NCBI RefSeq assembly: GCF_014640815.1
Contig: NZ_BMHM01000001.1
Location: forward strand, 62,001 to 126,000
DNA: 64,000 nucleotides
DNA from: Vreelandella lutescens
Lineage (GTDB): Bacteria; Pseudomonadota; Gammaproteobacteria; Pseudomonadales; Halomonadaceae
Direction: 5' to 3'
In this document: piece by piece, positions 27,260 through 39,068 of the stretch
Layout: each line of letters starts with the position of its first letter
Numbering within the stretch: position 1 is the stretch's first letter
Program-made: the position numbers and the translations under genes
Notes under the pieces: generated by a model
What the model was told of the DNA's origin: nothing
Database searches by the model: none
What the model saw: only the letters and a program-made list of their open reading frames with translations

Positions 27260-30200
27260 ATGACGGTTCCGTTCGTTCATCTTCGTTTGCACAGTGAATA
27301 CTCCCTGGTCGATGGCTTGGTTAAGCTCAAGTCGCTGGTCAGTACGACCGCTGAGCGCGGGATGCCAGCGCTGGCGCTCACCGACGAGACGAACCTGTTT
27401 GGTTTAGTAAAGTTCTACAAAGCCGCCCAGGGCGCAGGGCTCAAGCCCATCATCGGCAGCGATTTATGGCTCTCGAACCCTCACGATGAGGCGCACCCGT
27501 ACCGTATTACGCTGCTGGCGATGAACGATGTGGGTTACCGCAATCTCACCGAGCTGATCTCTAAAGGCTGGACCGATGGGCAACGCCAGGGGCGGGCGAT
27601 TCTTGATAAGCAGTGGGTGCTGGCACAAAGCGAAGGGCTCATCGCACTGTCGGGTGGTCGAGAGGGCGAGATTGGCCGCCACTTGCTCTCCGAGCATGAG
27701 CGGGAAGCACGGCTACTGCTAGAAGAGTGGCAGCAGGCCTTTCCCGACCGCTTCTATTTAGAGCTGATTCGCACCGGTCGCCCGCTGGAAGAGGACTGTG
27801 TGCATGCCAGCGTTCAACTGGCTATCGAGACGAACACGCCAGTTGTTGCCACCAACGACGTGCGCTTCCTGGAACGGGAAGACTTCTGGGCCCACGAAAC
27901 CCGCGTGTCGATTGGCGAGGGCAAGGCGCTGGACGACCCCCGTCGCGAGCGCCGCTACACCGAAGAGCAGTACCTGAAAAGCCCAGAGGAGATGGCGGCG
28001 CTGTTTGCCGATATCCCCGAGGCGCTGGAAAATAGCGTGATGATTGCCGAGCGCTGCAGCGTCAATGTGCGTTTGGGAGAGATCTTCCTGCCAGAGTTCG
28101 GTATCCCCGAGGGCATGACCCAGGATGAATTCTTCCGCAAGGTCTCCCACGATGGCCTCACCGAGCGGCTCGATTTTCTGTTCCCTGCCGAGCAGTACCC
28201 TCGTGATAGCGAAGCGTTCCGCGAGATTGACCAGCGCTACCGCGACCGGCTGGAGTTCGAGCTGAACGTTATTATCCAGATGGGCTTTCCTGGCTACTTC
28301 CTGATCGTGATGGACTTTATCCAGTGGGCCAAGGATAACAACGTGCCGGTGGGGCCGGGGCGTGGCTCCGGTGCAGGCTCTTTGGTGGCCTACGCGCAAA
28401 AAATTACTGATCTAGACCCTATTGGCTACGACCTGCTGTTTGAGCGCTTTCTTAACCCCGAGCGTGTCTCCATGCCCGACTTTGACGTCGATTTCTGCAT
28501 GGAGAAACGCGATAAGGTCATCGAGTACGTGGCCGACCGTTACGGCCGTAACGCAGTGTCCCAGATCGTCACGTTTGGCACCATGGCCGCGAAGGCGGTG
28601 GTGCGAGATGTGGCCCGTGCCCAGGGCAAACCCTATTCGCTGGGCGACAAGCTCTCGAAGCTGATTCCTTTTGAAGTGGGCATGACGCTGGCCAAGGCCA
28701 TTGAGCAAGAGCCCGCGCTTAAAGAGTTTATTGGCAACGACGAAGAGGCCGAAGAGATCTGGGAAATGGCCCTCAAACTTGAGGGCACGACCCGTGGCAC
28801 CGGTAAGCACGCGGGCGGCGTGGTGATTGCACCGACCAAGCTCACCGACTTTTCACCGCTGTTGTGCGATGAAGACGGCGCGGGCTTAGTGGTGCAGTTC
28901 GATAAAAACGATATCGAAGACGCCGGGCTGGTCAAATTCGACTTCTTGGGCCTGCGTACCCTCACCATCATCGACTGGGCGCTTGAGATGGTGGACAAGG
29001 TACGTGACGTGAACGGCCAAGGGCCGCTCAATATTGACGCCATCCCGCTGGATGACGGCAAAACCTTTGAGATGCTCAAACGGGCAGAGACCACGGCGGT
29101 CTTCCAGCTGGAATCCCGCGGTATGAAGGAGCTTATTAAGCGCCTGCTGCCCGACTCCCTGGACGATATGATCGCCCTGGTGGCGCTGTTCCGCCCTGGC
29201 CCGCTGCAGTCGGGCATGGTGGATGACTTTATCAACCGTAAGCATGGCCGGGCAGAAGTCTCTTATCCACACCCGGATTACCAGCACGACCTGTTAAAAC
29301 CGGTGTTAACGCCCACCTACGGCATCATTCTCTACCAAGAGCAGGTCATGCAGATTGCTCAGGTGATGGCCGGATATACCCTGGGGCAGGCCGATATGCT
29401 GCGCCGTGCGATGGGTAAGAAGAAGCCCGAAGAGATGGCCAAGCAGCGGGCAGGCTTTATGGAGGGCTGCGCGGCCAACGGCATTGATAAAGATCTGGCC
29501 GGTAACATCTTCGACCTGGTAGAGAAGTTTGCCGGTTACGGCTTCAACAAGTCGCACTCGGCGGCCTACGCGCTGGTGTCGTATCAAACTGCGTGGCTGA
29601 AAGCCCACTATCCAGGGCCGTTTATGGCGGCGGTCATGTCCACGGAGATGGATAACCTGGACAAGGTAGTGCCGCTGATTGAAGAGTGTCGCCACCTAAA
29701 GCTCACCGTGACGCCACCCGACGTCAACGTAGGTGGCTATAAATTTACCGTGGATACGGAAGGCCGCGTGGTTTACGGCCTAGGGGCTATCCGTGGCGTT
29801 GGTGAAGGGCCGATTGGCGCGATTGTGGAAGCGCGACAAGCCGATGGCCCGTACAAAGATCTGTTCGATTTCTGCCGTCGCATCGACCCGAAGCGGATGA
29901 ACAAGCGCACGTTGGAAGCGCTGATTCGCTCTGGCGCGCTGGATAACCTGGGCCCCAACCGCGCTGTGCTATTTGCGGCGATGGAAGATGCGCTCAAAGC
30001 CGCCGCTCAGAATCACGCCAACCAGAATCTGGGCATGCTGGACATGTTTGGCGATGCCTTTTCTAACGAGGAAGAGGCCAGCGATGTCTACGCCGAGTAC
30101 CTACATGCGCGTGAGTGGACGGATCGTGAACGCTTATCCGGTGAAAAAGACACCCTGGGGCTGTATCTCACCGGGCATCCTATTGATGAGTATGAGCGCG

Positions 30201-30763
30201 AGCTGAAGCGCTTTGTCTCCACACGTATCAGCGACTTAAAACCCTCCCGCGAGCCTCAGCGTGTCGCTGGCCTCGTGGTCGCCATGCGCACGATGAAGTC
30301 CAAGCGCGGCGATACCATGGCGTTTATCACCCTGGATGACCGTACTGGTCGCATTGAAGCGTCGCTGTTTGGTGAACTCTTTGAACAACTGCGCGGCCAA
30401 ATTGAATCTGATCAAGTCATCATTGTAGAGGGCGAAGTCTCCAGCGATGATTTCTCCGGTGGCCTGCGCCTGCGTGGCAAAGATGTCACGCCCATGGTGA
30501 CCGCGCGGGTACGCTACGGCCAAGCCGTTGAGCTGGCCCTCGATGCCGGGCAGATTAACGGGCGTTTGGTAGAGAGCCTGCGAGATAGCCTCACCCCCTT
30601 CCGGGATGAAGCAGGCTTACCCGTTCGCCTTCAATACCGTCACCCAGATGCCGTGGCCTGGTTAGCGTTGGCCGATGAGTGGAAGGTGTCGCCCAGCGAT
30701 GACCTGCTGCTGGCCCTGCGGGATGTGCAGGGCCAAGTGGGCGTGCAGCTTCGCTATCGTTAA
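27260..30763 (+). CDS. dnaE: DNA polymerase III alpha subunit
   Basis: Replicative polymerase of the C family, 1167 residues (E. coli 1160). An N-terminal PHP domain ([13 protein letters not shown]) is present. The palm motifs include [14 protein letters not shown] and the catalytic aspartates in [13 protein letters not shown] at about residues 407-419. Toward the C-terminus are the helix-hairpin-helix, an OB-fold (about 990-1070, starting [18 protein letters not shown]) and a tau-binding tail. The gene has GAGAG before ATG 27260. It is followed by a strong hairpin and then a separate promoter for accA. Confidence 0.98.
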   Translation: MTVPFVHLRLHSEYSLVDGLVKLKSLVSTTAERGMPALALTDETNLFGLVKFYKAAQGAGLKPIIGSDLWLSNPHDEAHPYRITLLAMNDVGYRNLTELISKGWTDGQRQGRAILDKQWVLAQSEGLIALSGGREGEIGRHLLSEHEREARLLLEEWQQAFPDRFYLELIRTGRPLEEDCVHASVQLAIETNTPVVATNDVRFLEREDFWAHETRVSIGEGKALDDPRRERRYTEEQYLKSPEEMAALFADIPEALENSVMIAERCSVNVRLGEIFLPEFGIPEGMTQDEFFRKVSHDGLTERLDFLFPAEQYPRDSEAFREIDQRYRDRLEFELNVIIQMGFPGYFLIVMDFIQWAKDNNVPVGPGRGSGAGSLVAYAQKITDLDPIGYDLLFERFLNPERVSMPDFDVDFCMEKRDKVIEYVADRYGRNAVSQIVTFGTMAAKAVVRDVARAQGKPYSLGDKLSKLIPFEVGMTLAKAIEQEPALKEFIGNDEEAEEIWEMALKLEGTTRGTGKHAGGVVIAPTKLTDFSPLLCDEDGAGLVVQFDKNDIEDAGLVKFDFLGLRTLTIIDWALEMVDKVRDVNGQGPLNIDAIPLDDGKTFEMLKRAETTAVFQLESRGMKELIKRLLPDSLDDMIALVALFRPGPLQSGMVDDFINRKHGRAEVSYPHPDYQHDLLKPVLTPTYGIILYQEQVMQIAQVMAGYTLGQADMLRRAMGKKKPEEMAKQRAGFMEGCAANGIDKDLAGNIFDLVEKFAGYGFNKSHSAAYALVSYQTAWLKAHYPGPFMAAVMSTEMDNLDKVVPLIEECRHLKLTVTPPDVNVGGYKFTVDTEGRVVYGLGAIRGVGEGPIGAIVEARQADGPYKDLFDFCRRIDPKRMNKRTLEALIRSGALDNLGPNRAVLFAAMEDALKAAAQNHANQNLGMLDMFGDAFSNEEEASDVYAEYLHAREWTDRERLSGEKDTLGLYLTGHPIDEYERELKRFVSTRISDLKPSREPQRVAGLVVAMRTMKSKRGDTMAFITLDDRTGRIEASLFGELFEQLRGQIESDQVIIVEGEVSSDDFSGGLRLRGKDVTPMVTARVRYGQAVELALDAGQINGRLVESLRDSLTPFRDEAGLPVRLQYRHPDAVAWLALADEWKVSPSDDLLLALRDVQGQVGVQLRYR

Positions 30764-30769
30764 CGACGC

Positions 30770-30798
30770 CGCGCGAGCCCTGCCACAGGGTTCGCGCG
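30770..30798 (+). other. Strong hairpin after dnaE
   Basis: A 13-pair stem (CGCGCGAGCCCTG with CAGGGTTCGCGCG, one G-U pair) closes a three-base CCA loop seven bases after the dnaE stop. No T-run follows, so efficient intrinsic termination is doubtful; it may protect the dnaE 3' end or help factor-dependent termination. Confidence 0.6.
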
Positions 30799-30818
30799 TG
30801 AATTGAAGAGCCAGTGCC

Positions 30819-30846
30819 TTGCGTGGCGGGGTCAGGGTGCGATAAT
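30819..30846 (+). promoter_or_regulatory. Candidate sigma-70 promoter of accA
   Basis: TTGCGT is followed after 16 bases by GATAAT, with the predicted start about 30 bases before the accA ATG. Its position just after the dnaE hairpin fits a separate transcript for accA-tilS. Confidence 0.55.
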
Positions 30847-30881
30847 ACCCTCCATTGAATGCTCATTTACAGGCAGAGCCG

Positions 30882-31838
30882 ATGAATCCAAATTATCTTG
30901 ATTTTGAACAGCCCGTTGCCGAACTCCAGGCAAAGATTGAAGAGCTGCGTTTGGTTAGCTCCGACAGCCAGGTGAATCTTTCTGATGAGATTTCACGCTT
31001 AGAAGAGAAGAGTCGCAAGCTAACCGAGTCGATCTTCAAAGACTTGACGCCCTGGCAGGTGTCTCAGCTGTCGCGGCACCCCCAGCGCCCCTATACGCTG
31101 GATTACCTGGAGCATGTCTTTACCGATTTTGATGAGCTTCACGGTGACCGTAATTTCGCCGATGACGCCGCCCTCGTTGGCGGCGTTGCGCGCCTAAACG
31201 ATGCGCCGGTGATGGTAATTGGCCACCAAAAAGGCCGCGATGTTAAAGAAAAAGTGCGCCGTAATTTTGGCATGCCGCGCCCTGAAGGCTACCGCAAAGC
31301 GTGCCGCCTGATGGAGATGGCCGAGCGTTTTAAAATGCCCATTCTGACGTTTATCGATACGCCCGGTGCGTATCCCGGTATCGATGCGGAAGAGCGTGGC
31401 CAGTCAGAAGCCATCGCCTATAACTTGGCCGTCATGTCACGCCTGAAAACGCCGATTATCTCCACCGTGGTGGGCGAGGGCGGCTCTGGTGGCGCGCTGG
31501 CCATTGGCGTTTGTGATGAGCTGCATATGCTGCAGTACTCCACCTACTCGGTCATTTCGCCGGAAGGCTGCGCTTCGATTTTGTGGAAGAGTGCCGAAAA
31601 AGCCTCCGATGCCGCCCAGGCCATGGGGATTACCGCTGAGCGCTTAAAAGAGCTGGGCTTTGTAGACTCGCTTATCAAAGAGCCGCTGGGCGGTGCCCAT
31701 CGGCATCCGGTGGATACCGCAGCGCGTGTGAAAGAGGCGCTGACGGCAAGCCTTGGCCGCCTGCAGGCGCTGGATACCGATGCCCTGCTTGAGCGTCGCT
31801 ATAAGCGCTTGATGAGCTATGGCGCCCCAGCCGCCTAA
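30882..31838 (+). CDS. accA: Acetyl-CoA carboxylase carboxyltransferase alpha subunit
   Basis: With AccD forms the carboxyltransferase that makes malonyl-CoA. The start at ATG 30882 gives 318 residues beginning [20 protein letters not shown], the family N-terminus; an upstream in-frame TTG is rejected. Conserved regions include [29 protein letters not shown] and [12 protein letters not shown], the oxyanion-hole glycines. It overlaps tilS by 20 bases. Confidence 0.96.
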   Translation: MNPNYLDFEQPVAELQAKIEELRLVSSDSQVNLSDEISRLEEKSRKLTESIFKDLTPWQVSQLSRHPQRPYTLDYLEHVFTDFDELHGDRNFADDAALVGGVARLNDAPVMVIGHQKGRDVKEKVRRNFGMPRPEGYRKACRLMEMAERFKMPILTFIDTPGAYPGIDAEERGQSEAIAYNLAVMSRLKTPIISTVVGEGGSGGALAIGVCDELHMLQYSTYSVISPEGCASILWKSAEKASDAAQAMGITAERLKELGFVDSLIKEPLGGAHRHPVDTAARVKEALTASLGRLQALDTDALLERRYKRLMSYGAPAA

Positions 31839-33114
31839 TCCGCTTTCAAGCCTGCTGAACGACGCCCTGGCGGAAACCCCGCCGGGGCGTCGCGTTTGGG
31901 TCGCGCTCTCCGGTGGCTTGGACTCCTCGCTGTTGTTAACGCTAGCCGCTGAGGCCTGCCAAATCAGCGGCCATCGCCTGCATGCGCTCCACGTCAATCA
32001 CGGATTACAAGCCGCAGCGGCTGGCTTTGAAACCCACTGCCAGCAGCTGTGTGAGCGGCTGAGCGTACCGTTGACCACGGAGCATGTGGCGGTTGAAGTG
32101 CAGGGCGACGGCGTAGAGGGCGCGGCCCGGCGTGCCCGCTACGCTGCCTTTCAACGCCACATCGCCCTCGGGGAGGCGCTCTGGCTTGGTCAGCATCAGG
32201 ATGATCAGGCGGAGACCCTCTTACTGGCAGCGCTGCGTGGTAGTGGTATTCGTGGGCTGGCAGGCATGCCGTATCGCCGTGAGTGGCAAGGCATCGTGCT
32301 GCTGCGCCCTTGGCTGAGCGTCAGCCGCCAAACCCTGGCGGATACGGCTCACGCCTTATCGCTTAGCTGGTGCGAAGACCCTACCAACCGTGATCTTGCG
32401 TTGGATCGTAACCGCTTACGCCATGACGTGCTGCCAACGCTGACTCAGCGCTGGCCGGGTGCGGTGCGCTCGCTGGCGCAGAGCGCTGGCTTGGCCGGTG
32501 AGGCCGATGCGCTGCTCGCCAGTTATGCGAGCGAGGAGCTGGCAACGCTGACGCTGAGCCATGGTTGCTTAAATGCAGCGGCGCTGGCCGCATTGCCGTT
32601 GCCCCGCCAGCGGCTGCTGATACGCACGCTCTGCCAACAGTTAGAGTTGCCCACGCCGCCCCAGGCGCGTCTTGATAGCCTGATTCGCCAGCTCATGGCG
32701 TCCCAAGATGCTCAGGTATTGGTAGAGTGGCCCGGCGTTCAGGCGCGGGTGTGGCGGCGCAGGCTGTATCTTATGACGGCGTTGGCTGCGTTGCCGGATT
32801 GGCAGACGCCTTGGAACGGAGAGCCGGGAGTGAGCACTCCGCTTGGGCCGCTGCAGCTTCGTCTGGAAGGCGGTGCGTTCCAAACAGAACCGCTCATGCT
32901 GCGTTGGCGTCAGGGTGGGGAGGTGCTTGTGCTGCCTGGCCGTGGTCGGCGCGATCTAAAGCGCTTGTTACAAGAGGGCGACATACCGCCCTGGGAGCGC
33001 GAGCGGATGATGGTAGTGATGGCGGGAGAGCGCTGTCTTGGCGTGCTCCAACCGCCTGCCAACGTGCGGTGGCAGGCGGAAGGGGCTACTTTTCAAGTTC
33101 ACGTTTCAGGTTGA
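31819..33114 (+). CDS. tilS: tRNA(Ile)-lysidine synthase
   Basis: Modifies C34 of the CAU-anticodon tRNA-Ile to lysidine so that it reads AUA. It has 431 residues. The PP-loop ATP-binding motif SGGLDSS is at 31-37, the HVNHGLQ and [13 protein letters not shown] motifs follow, and TilS substrate-binding domains occupy the C-terminal half. The ATG lies 20 bases inside accA, as in many gammaproteobacteria. Its stop lies only three bases from the stop of convergent ppx, leaving no room for a terminator between them. Confidence 0.93.
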   Translation: MAPQPPNPLSSLLNDALAETPPGRRVWVALSGGLDSSLLLTLAAEACQISGHRLHALHVNHGLQAAAAGFETHCQQLCERLSVPLTTEHVAVEVQGDGVEGAARRARYAAFQRHIALGEALWLGQHQDDQAETLLLAALRGSGIRGLAGMPYRREWQGIVLLRPWLSVSRQTLADTAHALSLSWCEDPTNRDLALDRNRLRHDVLPTLTQRWPGAVRSLAQSAGLAGEADALLASYASEELATLTLSHGCLNAAALAALPLPRQRLLIRTLCQQLELPTPPQARLDSLIRQLMASQDAQVLVEWPGVQARVWRRRLYLMTALAALPDWQTPWNGEPGVSTPLGPLQLRLEGGAFQTEPLMLRWRQGGEVLVLPGRGRRDLKRLLQEGDIPPWERERMMVVMAGERCLGVLQPPANVRWQAEGATFQVHVSG

Positions 33115-33117
33115 GCG

Positions 33118-34668
33118 CTAGGAGGCAGTCTCTAGGTTGAGCGTAAACCCTGCGCTGGTCATAAACGCCTGTTCCTGCTCTAAATCGGTGCTAAGCAGGG
33201 TCGGCTCTTCGCTGGGTGGCAGCGTAATGGTCAGCGCATCGCTGCTGCTGTCGGCAGCGATAGCGGGGAGGGAGGGCGCGCCTTCTGGACGTGAATGGTT
33301 GATCAAAACGGCCAAGCGTAGCAGCCGGGCCAGTTTAGCCGCGCTGTGCTGCTGAGATACGGGCAGCGCCTGCCACTCCTTCAGCGGAAATTTACGCCGG
33401 TGAGCGCGCACTAAAAACGCCAGCAAGCGCTGCTCTGGGCGGGAGAACCCGGCGAGATCCGAATGCTCTAGCAAGTAAGCCCCATGGCGATGGAACTGGC
33501 TATGGGAAATCGCCAGCCCAATTTCATGGACATGGCTCGCCCAACTGACGTAATGGCCCTGTTCAGTGGTTAAGCCCCATGGCTGCTTTACCTCGGAAAA
33601 CAGCCGTTTAGCGGTTTCCGCCACGTTTTCTGCTTGGCGGGTATCGACGTCATACACCCGCTTAAGCATATCGAGGGTTTTGGAACGGGTGTCTTCGGCG
33701 CTGTTGCGCCCCGCCATGTCATACAGCACGCCTTCACGCAAAGCGCCGTCGGCAAAGCGCATCTGATGCAGGTCAAAGGCTTCAAAGATAGCGCTCAAGA
33801 TCGCAATGCCTGCGGGGAATACGCGGGCACGATCTGGCTTAAGACCATCCAGCTCGACCTTATCCAACTGCTTGCACTTTAACAGCCGCTCGCGCAGCTT
33901 TTTCAGCCCGCTGCGGGTAATGACCCCTTCTTGAGGCGTGTCACCGTACGCGTAAAGCACGCTGGCGGCGGCTTTAATGGTGCCGCTGGAGCCGACGGGG
34001 TCATCCCACCCCAGGCGCTGATAAGGGCGCTGAATATTGGCAAGCTCAGAAAGCGCGGCCAGTTCGGCGCGACGCATACGCTTTTCGGTCAACTCGCCGT
34101 CGGCAAAAAAGCGCCCGGTAAAGGTGACGCAGCCCATGCGCAGGCTTTCCAGCGCCTTGGGTTCAAAGGCTTCACCGATAATGAACTCGGTGGAACCGCC
34201 GCCAATATCCACAATCAAGCGGCGACCGCTTTCCGCTAGGGCGTGGGCGGCACCTAAATAAATCAGGCGTGCCTCTTCGCGCCCGGCAATAATTTCAATG
34301 GCGTGACCAAGCTGGGCTTCTGCCCGCTCAATAAAGGCTTGGCTGTTATGGGCATCGCGCAGGGCGTTAGTGCCCACGACCCGCAGGTTGGGCCCTTCAA
34401 TATCGGTTAAAAATGGCGCAAAACGGCCCAGACAATCCAGCGCACGCTGCATAGCGGCTTCGCTGAGGTAACCGTTCTCGTCAAGGCCTGCCGCCAACTG
34501 GACTTTTTCACCCATTCGAGCAACAACCTGTAAACGCTCATTTTGGTAGTTGGCAACGAGCAGGTGAAAACTGTTGGAGCCCAGGTCAATGGCGGCTAGG
34601 CGCTGCGGTTCACCGCTCTCAAACTCGGCGATGGGGGCAGCGATGGGGAGCGAAATGTCCTTGGGCAT
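33118..34668 (-). CDS. ppx: Exopolyphosphatase (Ppx/GppA family)
   Basis: Processive hydrolysis of inorganic polyphosphate, with the same fold as pppGpp phosphatase. It has 516 residues. The actin-like ATPase phosphate motif AAIDLGSNSFHLLVA is at about 25-39, GGGSTEFIIGE marks the second phosphate loop, and a C-terminal HD-like helical domain starts near 330. Length and architecture favour Ppx over GppA, though activity on pppGpp cannot be excluded. No ppk is in the window. A small candidate ORF ends three bases upstream of its start. Confidence 0.92.
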   Translation of the reverse strand: MPKDISLPIAAPIAEFESGEPQRLAAIDLGSNSFHLLVANYQNERLQVVARMGEKVQLAAGLDENGYLSEAAMQRALDCLGRFAPFLTDIEGPNLRVVGTNALRDAHNSQAFIERAEAQLGHAIEIIAGREEARLIYLGAAHALAESGRRLIVDIGGGSTEFIIGEAFEPKALESLRMGCVTFTGRFFADGELTEKRMRRAELAALSELANIQRPYQRLGWDDPVGSSGTIKAAASVLYAYGDTPQEGVITRSGLKKLRERLLKCKQLDKVELDGLKPDRARVFPAGIAILSAIFEAFDLHQMRFADGALREGVLYDMAGRNSAEDTRSKTLDMLKRVYDVDTRQAENVAETAKRLFSEVKQPWGLTTEQGHYVSWASHVHEIGLAISHSQFHRHGAYLLEHSDLAGFSRPEQRLLAFLVRAHRRKFPLKEWQALPVSQQHSAAKLARLLRLAVLINHSRPEGAPSLPAIAADSSSDALTITLPPSEEPTLLSTDLEQEQAFMTSAGFTLNLETAS

Positions 34669-34671
34669 GAG

Positions 34672-34866
34672 CTATCCTTCAAATTGGCTACGCCAAGGTT
34701 GCGGCGCACTCTGACTATTGTCAATTGCCAAAGGCTTGCGTTTGTCGCGGGGCTTGACTACCATCGAGCTACTGGCTTGATCCGAGTTGGCTTGTTCGTC
34801 TAACAAGCGCACTGACTCGGGCGTCCCGAGCAGTACGTATCCAGATGGCATCAGCCAGATGTCCAA
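34672..34866 (-). CDS. Candidate small protein upstream of ppx
   Basis: An open frame of 64 codons beginning with TTG at 34866 (or ATG at 34851), whose stop lies three bases before the ppx ATG. The first 25 residues (MDIWLMPSGYVLLGTPESVR) look protein-like and the rest is polar. Neither start has a convincing ribosome-binding site. The tight junction with ppx suggests a real leader gene, but no family is recognised and it could also be chance. I found no other gene in the 479 bases between ppx and rho, and no thioredoxin gene, which sits next to rho in E. coli and Pseudomonas. Confidence 0.4.
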   Translation of the reverse strand: MDIWLMPSGYVLLGTPESVRLLDEQANSDQASSSMVVKPRDKRKPLAIDNSQSAPQPWRSQFEG

Positions 34867-34885
34867 GTCGTCAGATTACCCGCTA

Positions 34886-34915
34886 AAACACTGTTTTCTG
34901 AAACACTGCTTTCTG
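34886..34915. repeat. 15-bp tandem duplication in the ppx-rho intergenic region
   Basis: AAACACTGTTTTCTG (34886-34900) is followed directly by AAACACTGCTTTCTG (34901-34915), identical but for one base. It lies in the divergent ppx/rho intergenic region. Confidence 0.85.
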
Positions 34916-35057
34916 TGCCAATCAGATTAACTAGTTTATTTGCACCCTCATGCCCAGCAGTTAACGATGCCATTTACTACGCTTTAGGCATTGTAGAGAG
35001 ACTGCCAAGCACTGTTTACCTGAGCGCGTGCCTAGACGGGGTTCTGAACGCATCACT

Positions 35058-35116
35058 CGGCGCTTAGCCCTATTATTTAGGCCACGCCTCCTGTCTTATT
35101 CCCGGCGCTTAGCGCC
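35058..35116 (+). promoter_or_regulatory. Repeats in the rho 5' leader
   Basis: The 11-base sequence CGGCGCTTAGC occurs at 35058-35068 and again at 35103-35113. The second copy is part of a small palindrome, GGCGCTTAGCGCC (35104-35116). They lie 32-90 bases before the rho ATG. The rho leader of E. coli is a site of Rho autoregulation; a similar role here is a guess from position only. Confidence 0.4.
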
Positions 35117-35147
35117 TAGCTTTCATGAGCAATTTTCTAACACACCG

Positions 35148-36407
<1,260 letters not shown>

Positions 36408-36468
36408 GGCGCTGCATTGTTGCTGCACTAGCAAGACAGCGTCTGACAGCCGGGTTAAGGAGAGTGCT

Positions 36469-37962
36469 TTGAAGTATAACGACTTGCGCGACTTTATTGC
36501 GGCGCTAGAGGCCCAGGGTGAGCTAAAGCGCATTAAGGCAGAAGTTGACCCCTATCTAGAAATTACCGAAATCTGCGACCGTACCCTACGTGCTGGCGGC
36601 CCTGCGCTGCTGTTTGAAAACGTGAAGGGCCATGATATGCCGCTGCTGGGCAACCTATTCGGTACGCCGAAACGGGTAGCCTTGGGGATGGGGCAGGATT
36701 CGGTGGAAGCGCTGCGAGAAGTGGGTAAGCTGCTGGCCTTCTTAAAAGAGCCGGATCCCCCCAAGGGCCTTAAAGATGCCTGGGATAAGCTGCCGATTTT
36801 CAAGCAAGTGCTCAGCATGGGGCCGAAAAACGTTAAGCGTGCGCCCGTCCAGGAAGTGGTGTACGAAGGTGATGATGTTGATCTAGGCCGACTGCCGATC
36901 CAGCACTGCTGGCCAGGCGATGCGGCACCGCTTGTCACTTGGCCGCTGGTGATTACCAAAGGCCCGCATAAAAAACGCCAGAACCTAGGGATCTATCGTC
37001 AGCAGAAAATCGGCAAAAATCGCCTGATTATGCGTTGGCTCTCCCATCGCGGCGGTGCTTTGGATTTTCTTGAGTTCCAAAAAGCTCACCCCGGCGAACC
37101 TTTCCCCGTTGCGGTGGCGCTGGGCGCTGATCCGGCGACCATTTTAGGCGCGGTGACGCCAGTACCCGATACGCTGTCGGAATATGCCTTTGCGGGCCTG
37201 CTGCGCGGTTCGCGCACCGAGCTTGTGAAGTGTGCGCATTCAGATCTTGATGTCCCCGCTTCCGCTGAAATCATTCTCGAAGGGTTTCTCTACCCCGACG
37301 ACATGGCACCAGAAGGTCCCTTTGGTGACCATACCGGTTACTACAATGAGGTAGACCACTTCCCGGTGTTTACCGTCACGCGGATGACCATGCGCCGCGA
37401 TGCGATCTATCACTCCACCTATACCGGCCGTCCGCCCGATGAGCCTGCCATTTTAGGTGTCGCACTGAACGAAGTGTTCGTGCCTATTTTGTGCAAGCAG
37501 TTTCCTGAAATCGTCGACTTCTACCTGCCGCCGGAAGGGTGCTCCTACCGTATGGCGGTGGTGACCATGAAGAAGCAGTACCCCGGCCACGCCAAGCGCG
37601 TGATGATGGGGGTATGGAGCTTCTTGCGTCAGTTTATGTACACCAAGTTTGTGATCGTACTGGATGACGATGTCGATGCGCGTAACTGGGAAGACGTGAT
37701 GTGGGCGATTACCACGCGCATGGACCCGGCACGGGACACGGTGATGGTAGAGAACACCCCCATCGACTACCTCGACTTTGCGTCGCCGGTCTCCGGACTG
37801 GGCTCCAAAATGGGGCTGGATGCCACCAACAAGTGGCCGGGTGAAACCGACCGTGAGTGGGGCACCCCCATTGTCATGGACGACGCGGTGAAAACCCGCG
37901 TTGATGAGCGCTGGGACGAGCTGGGTATCGACATTCCGTTGCCCACACCGCGCCATAGTTAA
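36469..37962 (+). CDS. ubiD: UbiD, 3-polyprenyl-4-hydroxybenzoate decarboxylase
   Basis: Prenylated-FMN-dependent decarboxylase of ubiquinone synthesis. It has 497 residues, the E. coli length. The start is TTG at 36469 behind a strong AAGGAGA, giving [20 protein letters not shown]; no ATG fits. prFMN and metal-binding regions are seen in [21 protein letters not shown] and the catalytic Glu stretch [13 protein letters not shown]. fre follows 41 bases later, as in E. coli; a flavin reductase is a logical partner because UbiX needs reduced FMN to make the cofactor. Confidence 0.95.
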   Translation: MKYNDLRDFIAALEAQGELKRIKAEVDPYLEITEICDRTLRAGGPALLFENVKGHDMPLLGNLFGTPKRVALGMGQDSVEALREVGKLLAFLKEPDPPKGLKDAWDKLPIFKQVLSMGPKNVKRAPVQEVVYEGDDVDLGRLPIQHCWPGDAAPLVTWPLVITKGPHKKRQNLGIYRQQKIGKNRLIMRWLSHRGGALDFLEFQKAHPGEPFPVAVALGADPATILGAVTPVPDTLSEYAFAGLLRGSRTELVKCAHSDLDVPASAEIILEGFLYPDDMAPEGPFGDHTGYYNEVDHFPVFTVTRMTMRRDAIYHSTYTGRPPDEPAILGVALNEVFVPILCKQFPEIVDFYLPPEGCSYRMAVVTMKKQYPGHAKRVMMGVWSFLRQFMYTKFVIVLDDDVDARNWEDVMWAITTRMDPARDTVMVENTPIDYLDFASPVSGLGSKMGLDATNKWPGETDREWGTPIVMDDAVKTRVDERWDELGIDIPLPTPRHS

Positions 37963-38003
37963 TGCGCTGTGCGGGTTGAACGATTTTCCACAAAGAGGCT
38001 TTC

Positions 38004-38771
38004 ATGAGCGCTAGGACGTTAACGTGTAAAACGCTAACCTGCCAAGTTACCGCCGTTGAGGATCTAAATCCTGACGTGTTTATGGTAACGCTCGCTGGGC
38101 GCGCCGAGGCAATGCAGCATGCCCCTGGTCAATACCTAGAAATAAAACTAGATGACGCCACTTGGGTGCCGTTCTCGATTGCTAGCTGTGATCGCGGCGA
38201 TGGCACGCTGGAGCTACAGATTCAGCACTGGCCAGAGCGGGATAACTCGCAGCGCATGCGCCAGTTGCTACAGGTGGCTAACCAGCTCACCGTGCGCCTG
38301 CCTAGTGGCGATTGTGTGCTGGATACTCAAAGCGAGCGTCCGCTGCTGTTGATTGCAGCCGGTACCGGTTTTGCCCAGATGAAAGCCATTGTTGAAGCAG
38401 CGCTGCGTGACCAACCCTCACGGCCTATTTCGCTCTGGTGGGCAAATAGAGAGCATCGCGATCTCTACGCAGAAGACCTTGCCTGTGAGTGGGCGCAGCA
38501 GCATGACCATGTTGCGTTTCATGCAGTGACAGAATTTCCGCTGACCGAGCCCTTAGCGCCGGGCGAACGTATTGCCCATCATCAGGGCCGCGTTGATCTG
38601 GTGTTAGAGAGTGAGCTTGCCAACGCCCCGGTAACGCCCAGCGACTGTGATATTTATTTATCGGGTTCCCCGGGTATGGTGTATGCCTGTGTTGATATAC
38701 TGGAACGGCTTGGGGGCAGCAATGAGCGAATGTTCTCGGATGTATTTGCCTATGCCCCGCGCCCTCACTAA
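38004..38771 (+). CDS. fre: NAD(P)H-flavin reductase, Fre-like
   Basis: Ferredoxin-reductase-fold protein of 255 residues. A flavin/substrate-binding barrel (VPFSIAS, about 50-56, the RxYS-like motif in degenerate form) is followed by a Rossmann NAD(P)H domain with LIAAGTGFAQMKAI (about 117-130) and the C-terminal YLSGSPGMVYAC. Fre supplies reduced free flavins. It lies next to ubiD, matching the E. coli ubiD-fre arrangement. No [2Fe-2S] cysteine cluster is present, which separates it from ferredoxin-fused reductases. A promoter overlaps its stop codon. Confidence 0.88.
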   Translation: MSARTLTCKTLTCQVTAVEDLNPDVFMVTLAGRAEAMQHAPGQYLEIKLDDATWVPFSIASCDRGDGTLELQIQHWPERDNSQRMRQLLQVANQLTVRLPSGDCVLDTQSERPLLLIAAGTGFAQMKAIVEAALRDQPSRPISLWWANREHRDLYAEDLACEWAQQHDHVAFHAVTEFPLTEPLAPGERIAHHQGRVDLVLESELANAPVTPSDCDIYLSGSPGMVYACVDILERLGGSNERMFSDVFAYAPRPH

Positions 38772-38774
38772 AAT
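38746..38774 (+). promoter_or_regulatory. Sigma-70 promoter overlapping the fre stop codon
   Basis: TTGCCT (38746-38751), a 17-base spacer and TAAAAT (38769-38774). The -10 box includes the fre TAA. Transcription would start near 38782, cover the small membrane-protein gene at 38837 and could run on into the DAHP-synthase leader, for which I found no better promoter. Confidence 0.6.
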
Positions 38775-38836
38775 AATCCATCTCTTTTTGGCGTGCGGCG
38801 TTAGCCGTGAACACTACTGATAACGAGGAGGCTGCC

Positions 38837-38965
38837 ATGGCCCATCACGACGACAATTTTAAAGACGAGTCAGGCATTGTGCCGATTATCGTGGGCATCG
38901 TGATCCTGGTCGGCATGAGTGCACTACCGGCGACTATTGGTTGGATTCAGGCATTTGGTAATTAA
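38837..38965 (+). CDS. Small single-span membrane protein (42 aa)
   Basis: A 42-codon frame with a strong ribosome-binding site (GAGGAGG) seven bases before ATG. The first 13 residues are charged and His/Asp-rich (MAHHDDNFKDESG), followed by one hydrophobic segment, IVPIIVGIVILVGMSALP, and a short Trp/Phe-containing tail. The topology is that of a small inner-membrane protein. I do not recognise a family. The good ribosome-binding site, its own promoter and the clear membrane helix argue that it is expressed. It lies just upstream of the aromatic leader region. Confidence 0.65.
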   Translation: MAHHDDNFKDESGIVPIIVGIVILVGMSALPATIGWIQAFGN

Positions 38966-39068
38966 TAGGCTGAGCGTCCGGCGGCTGAACCATTAATTGC
39001 TAGTTGCCATTTAGCGTTCAGGCAGGCAGGATTAAGCGAGTTCGTTGTTAACTTTTGAGGAAGTACCT

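Noticed and set aside
30770..30798. Intrinsic terminator of dnaE
   Set aside because: The hairpin is strong but has no T-run, so it is listed only as a structure.
35028..35147. N-terminal extension of Rho by 40 residues
   Set aside because: The segment is Arg-rich and unlike Rho; starting at 35148 gives exactly the E. coli length of 419.
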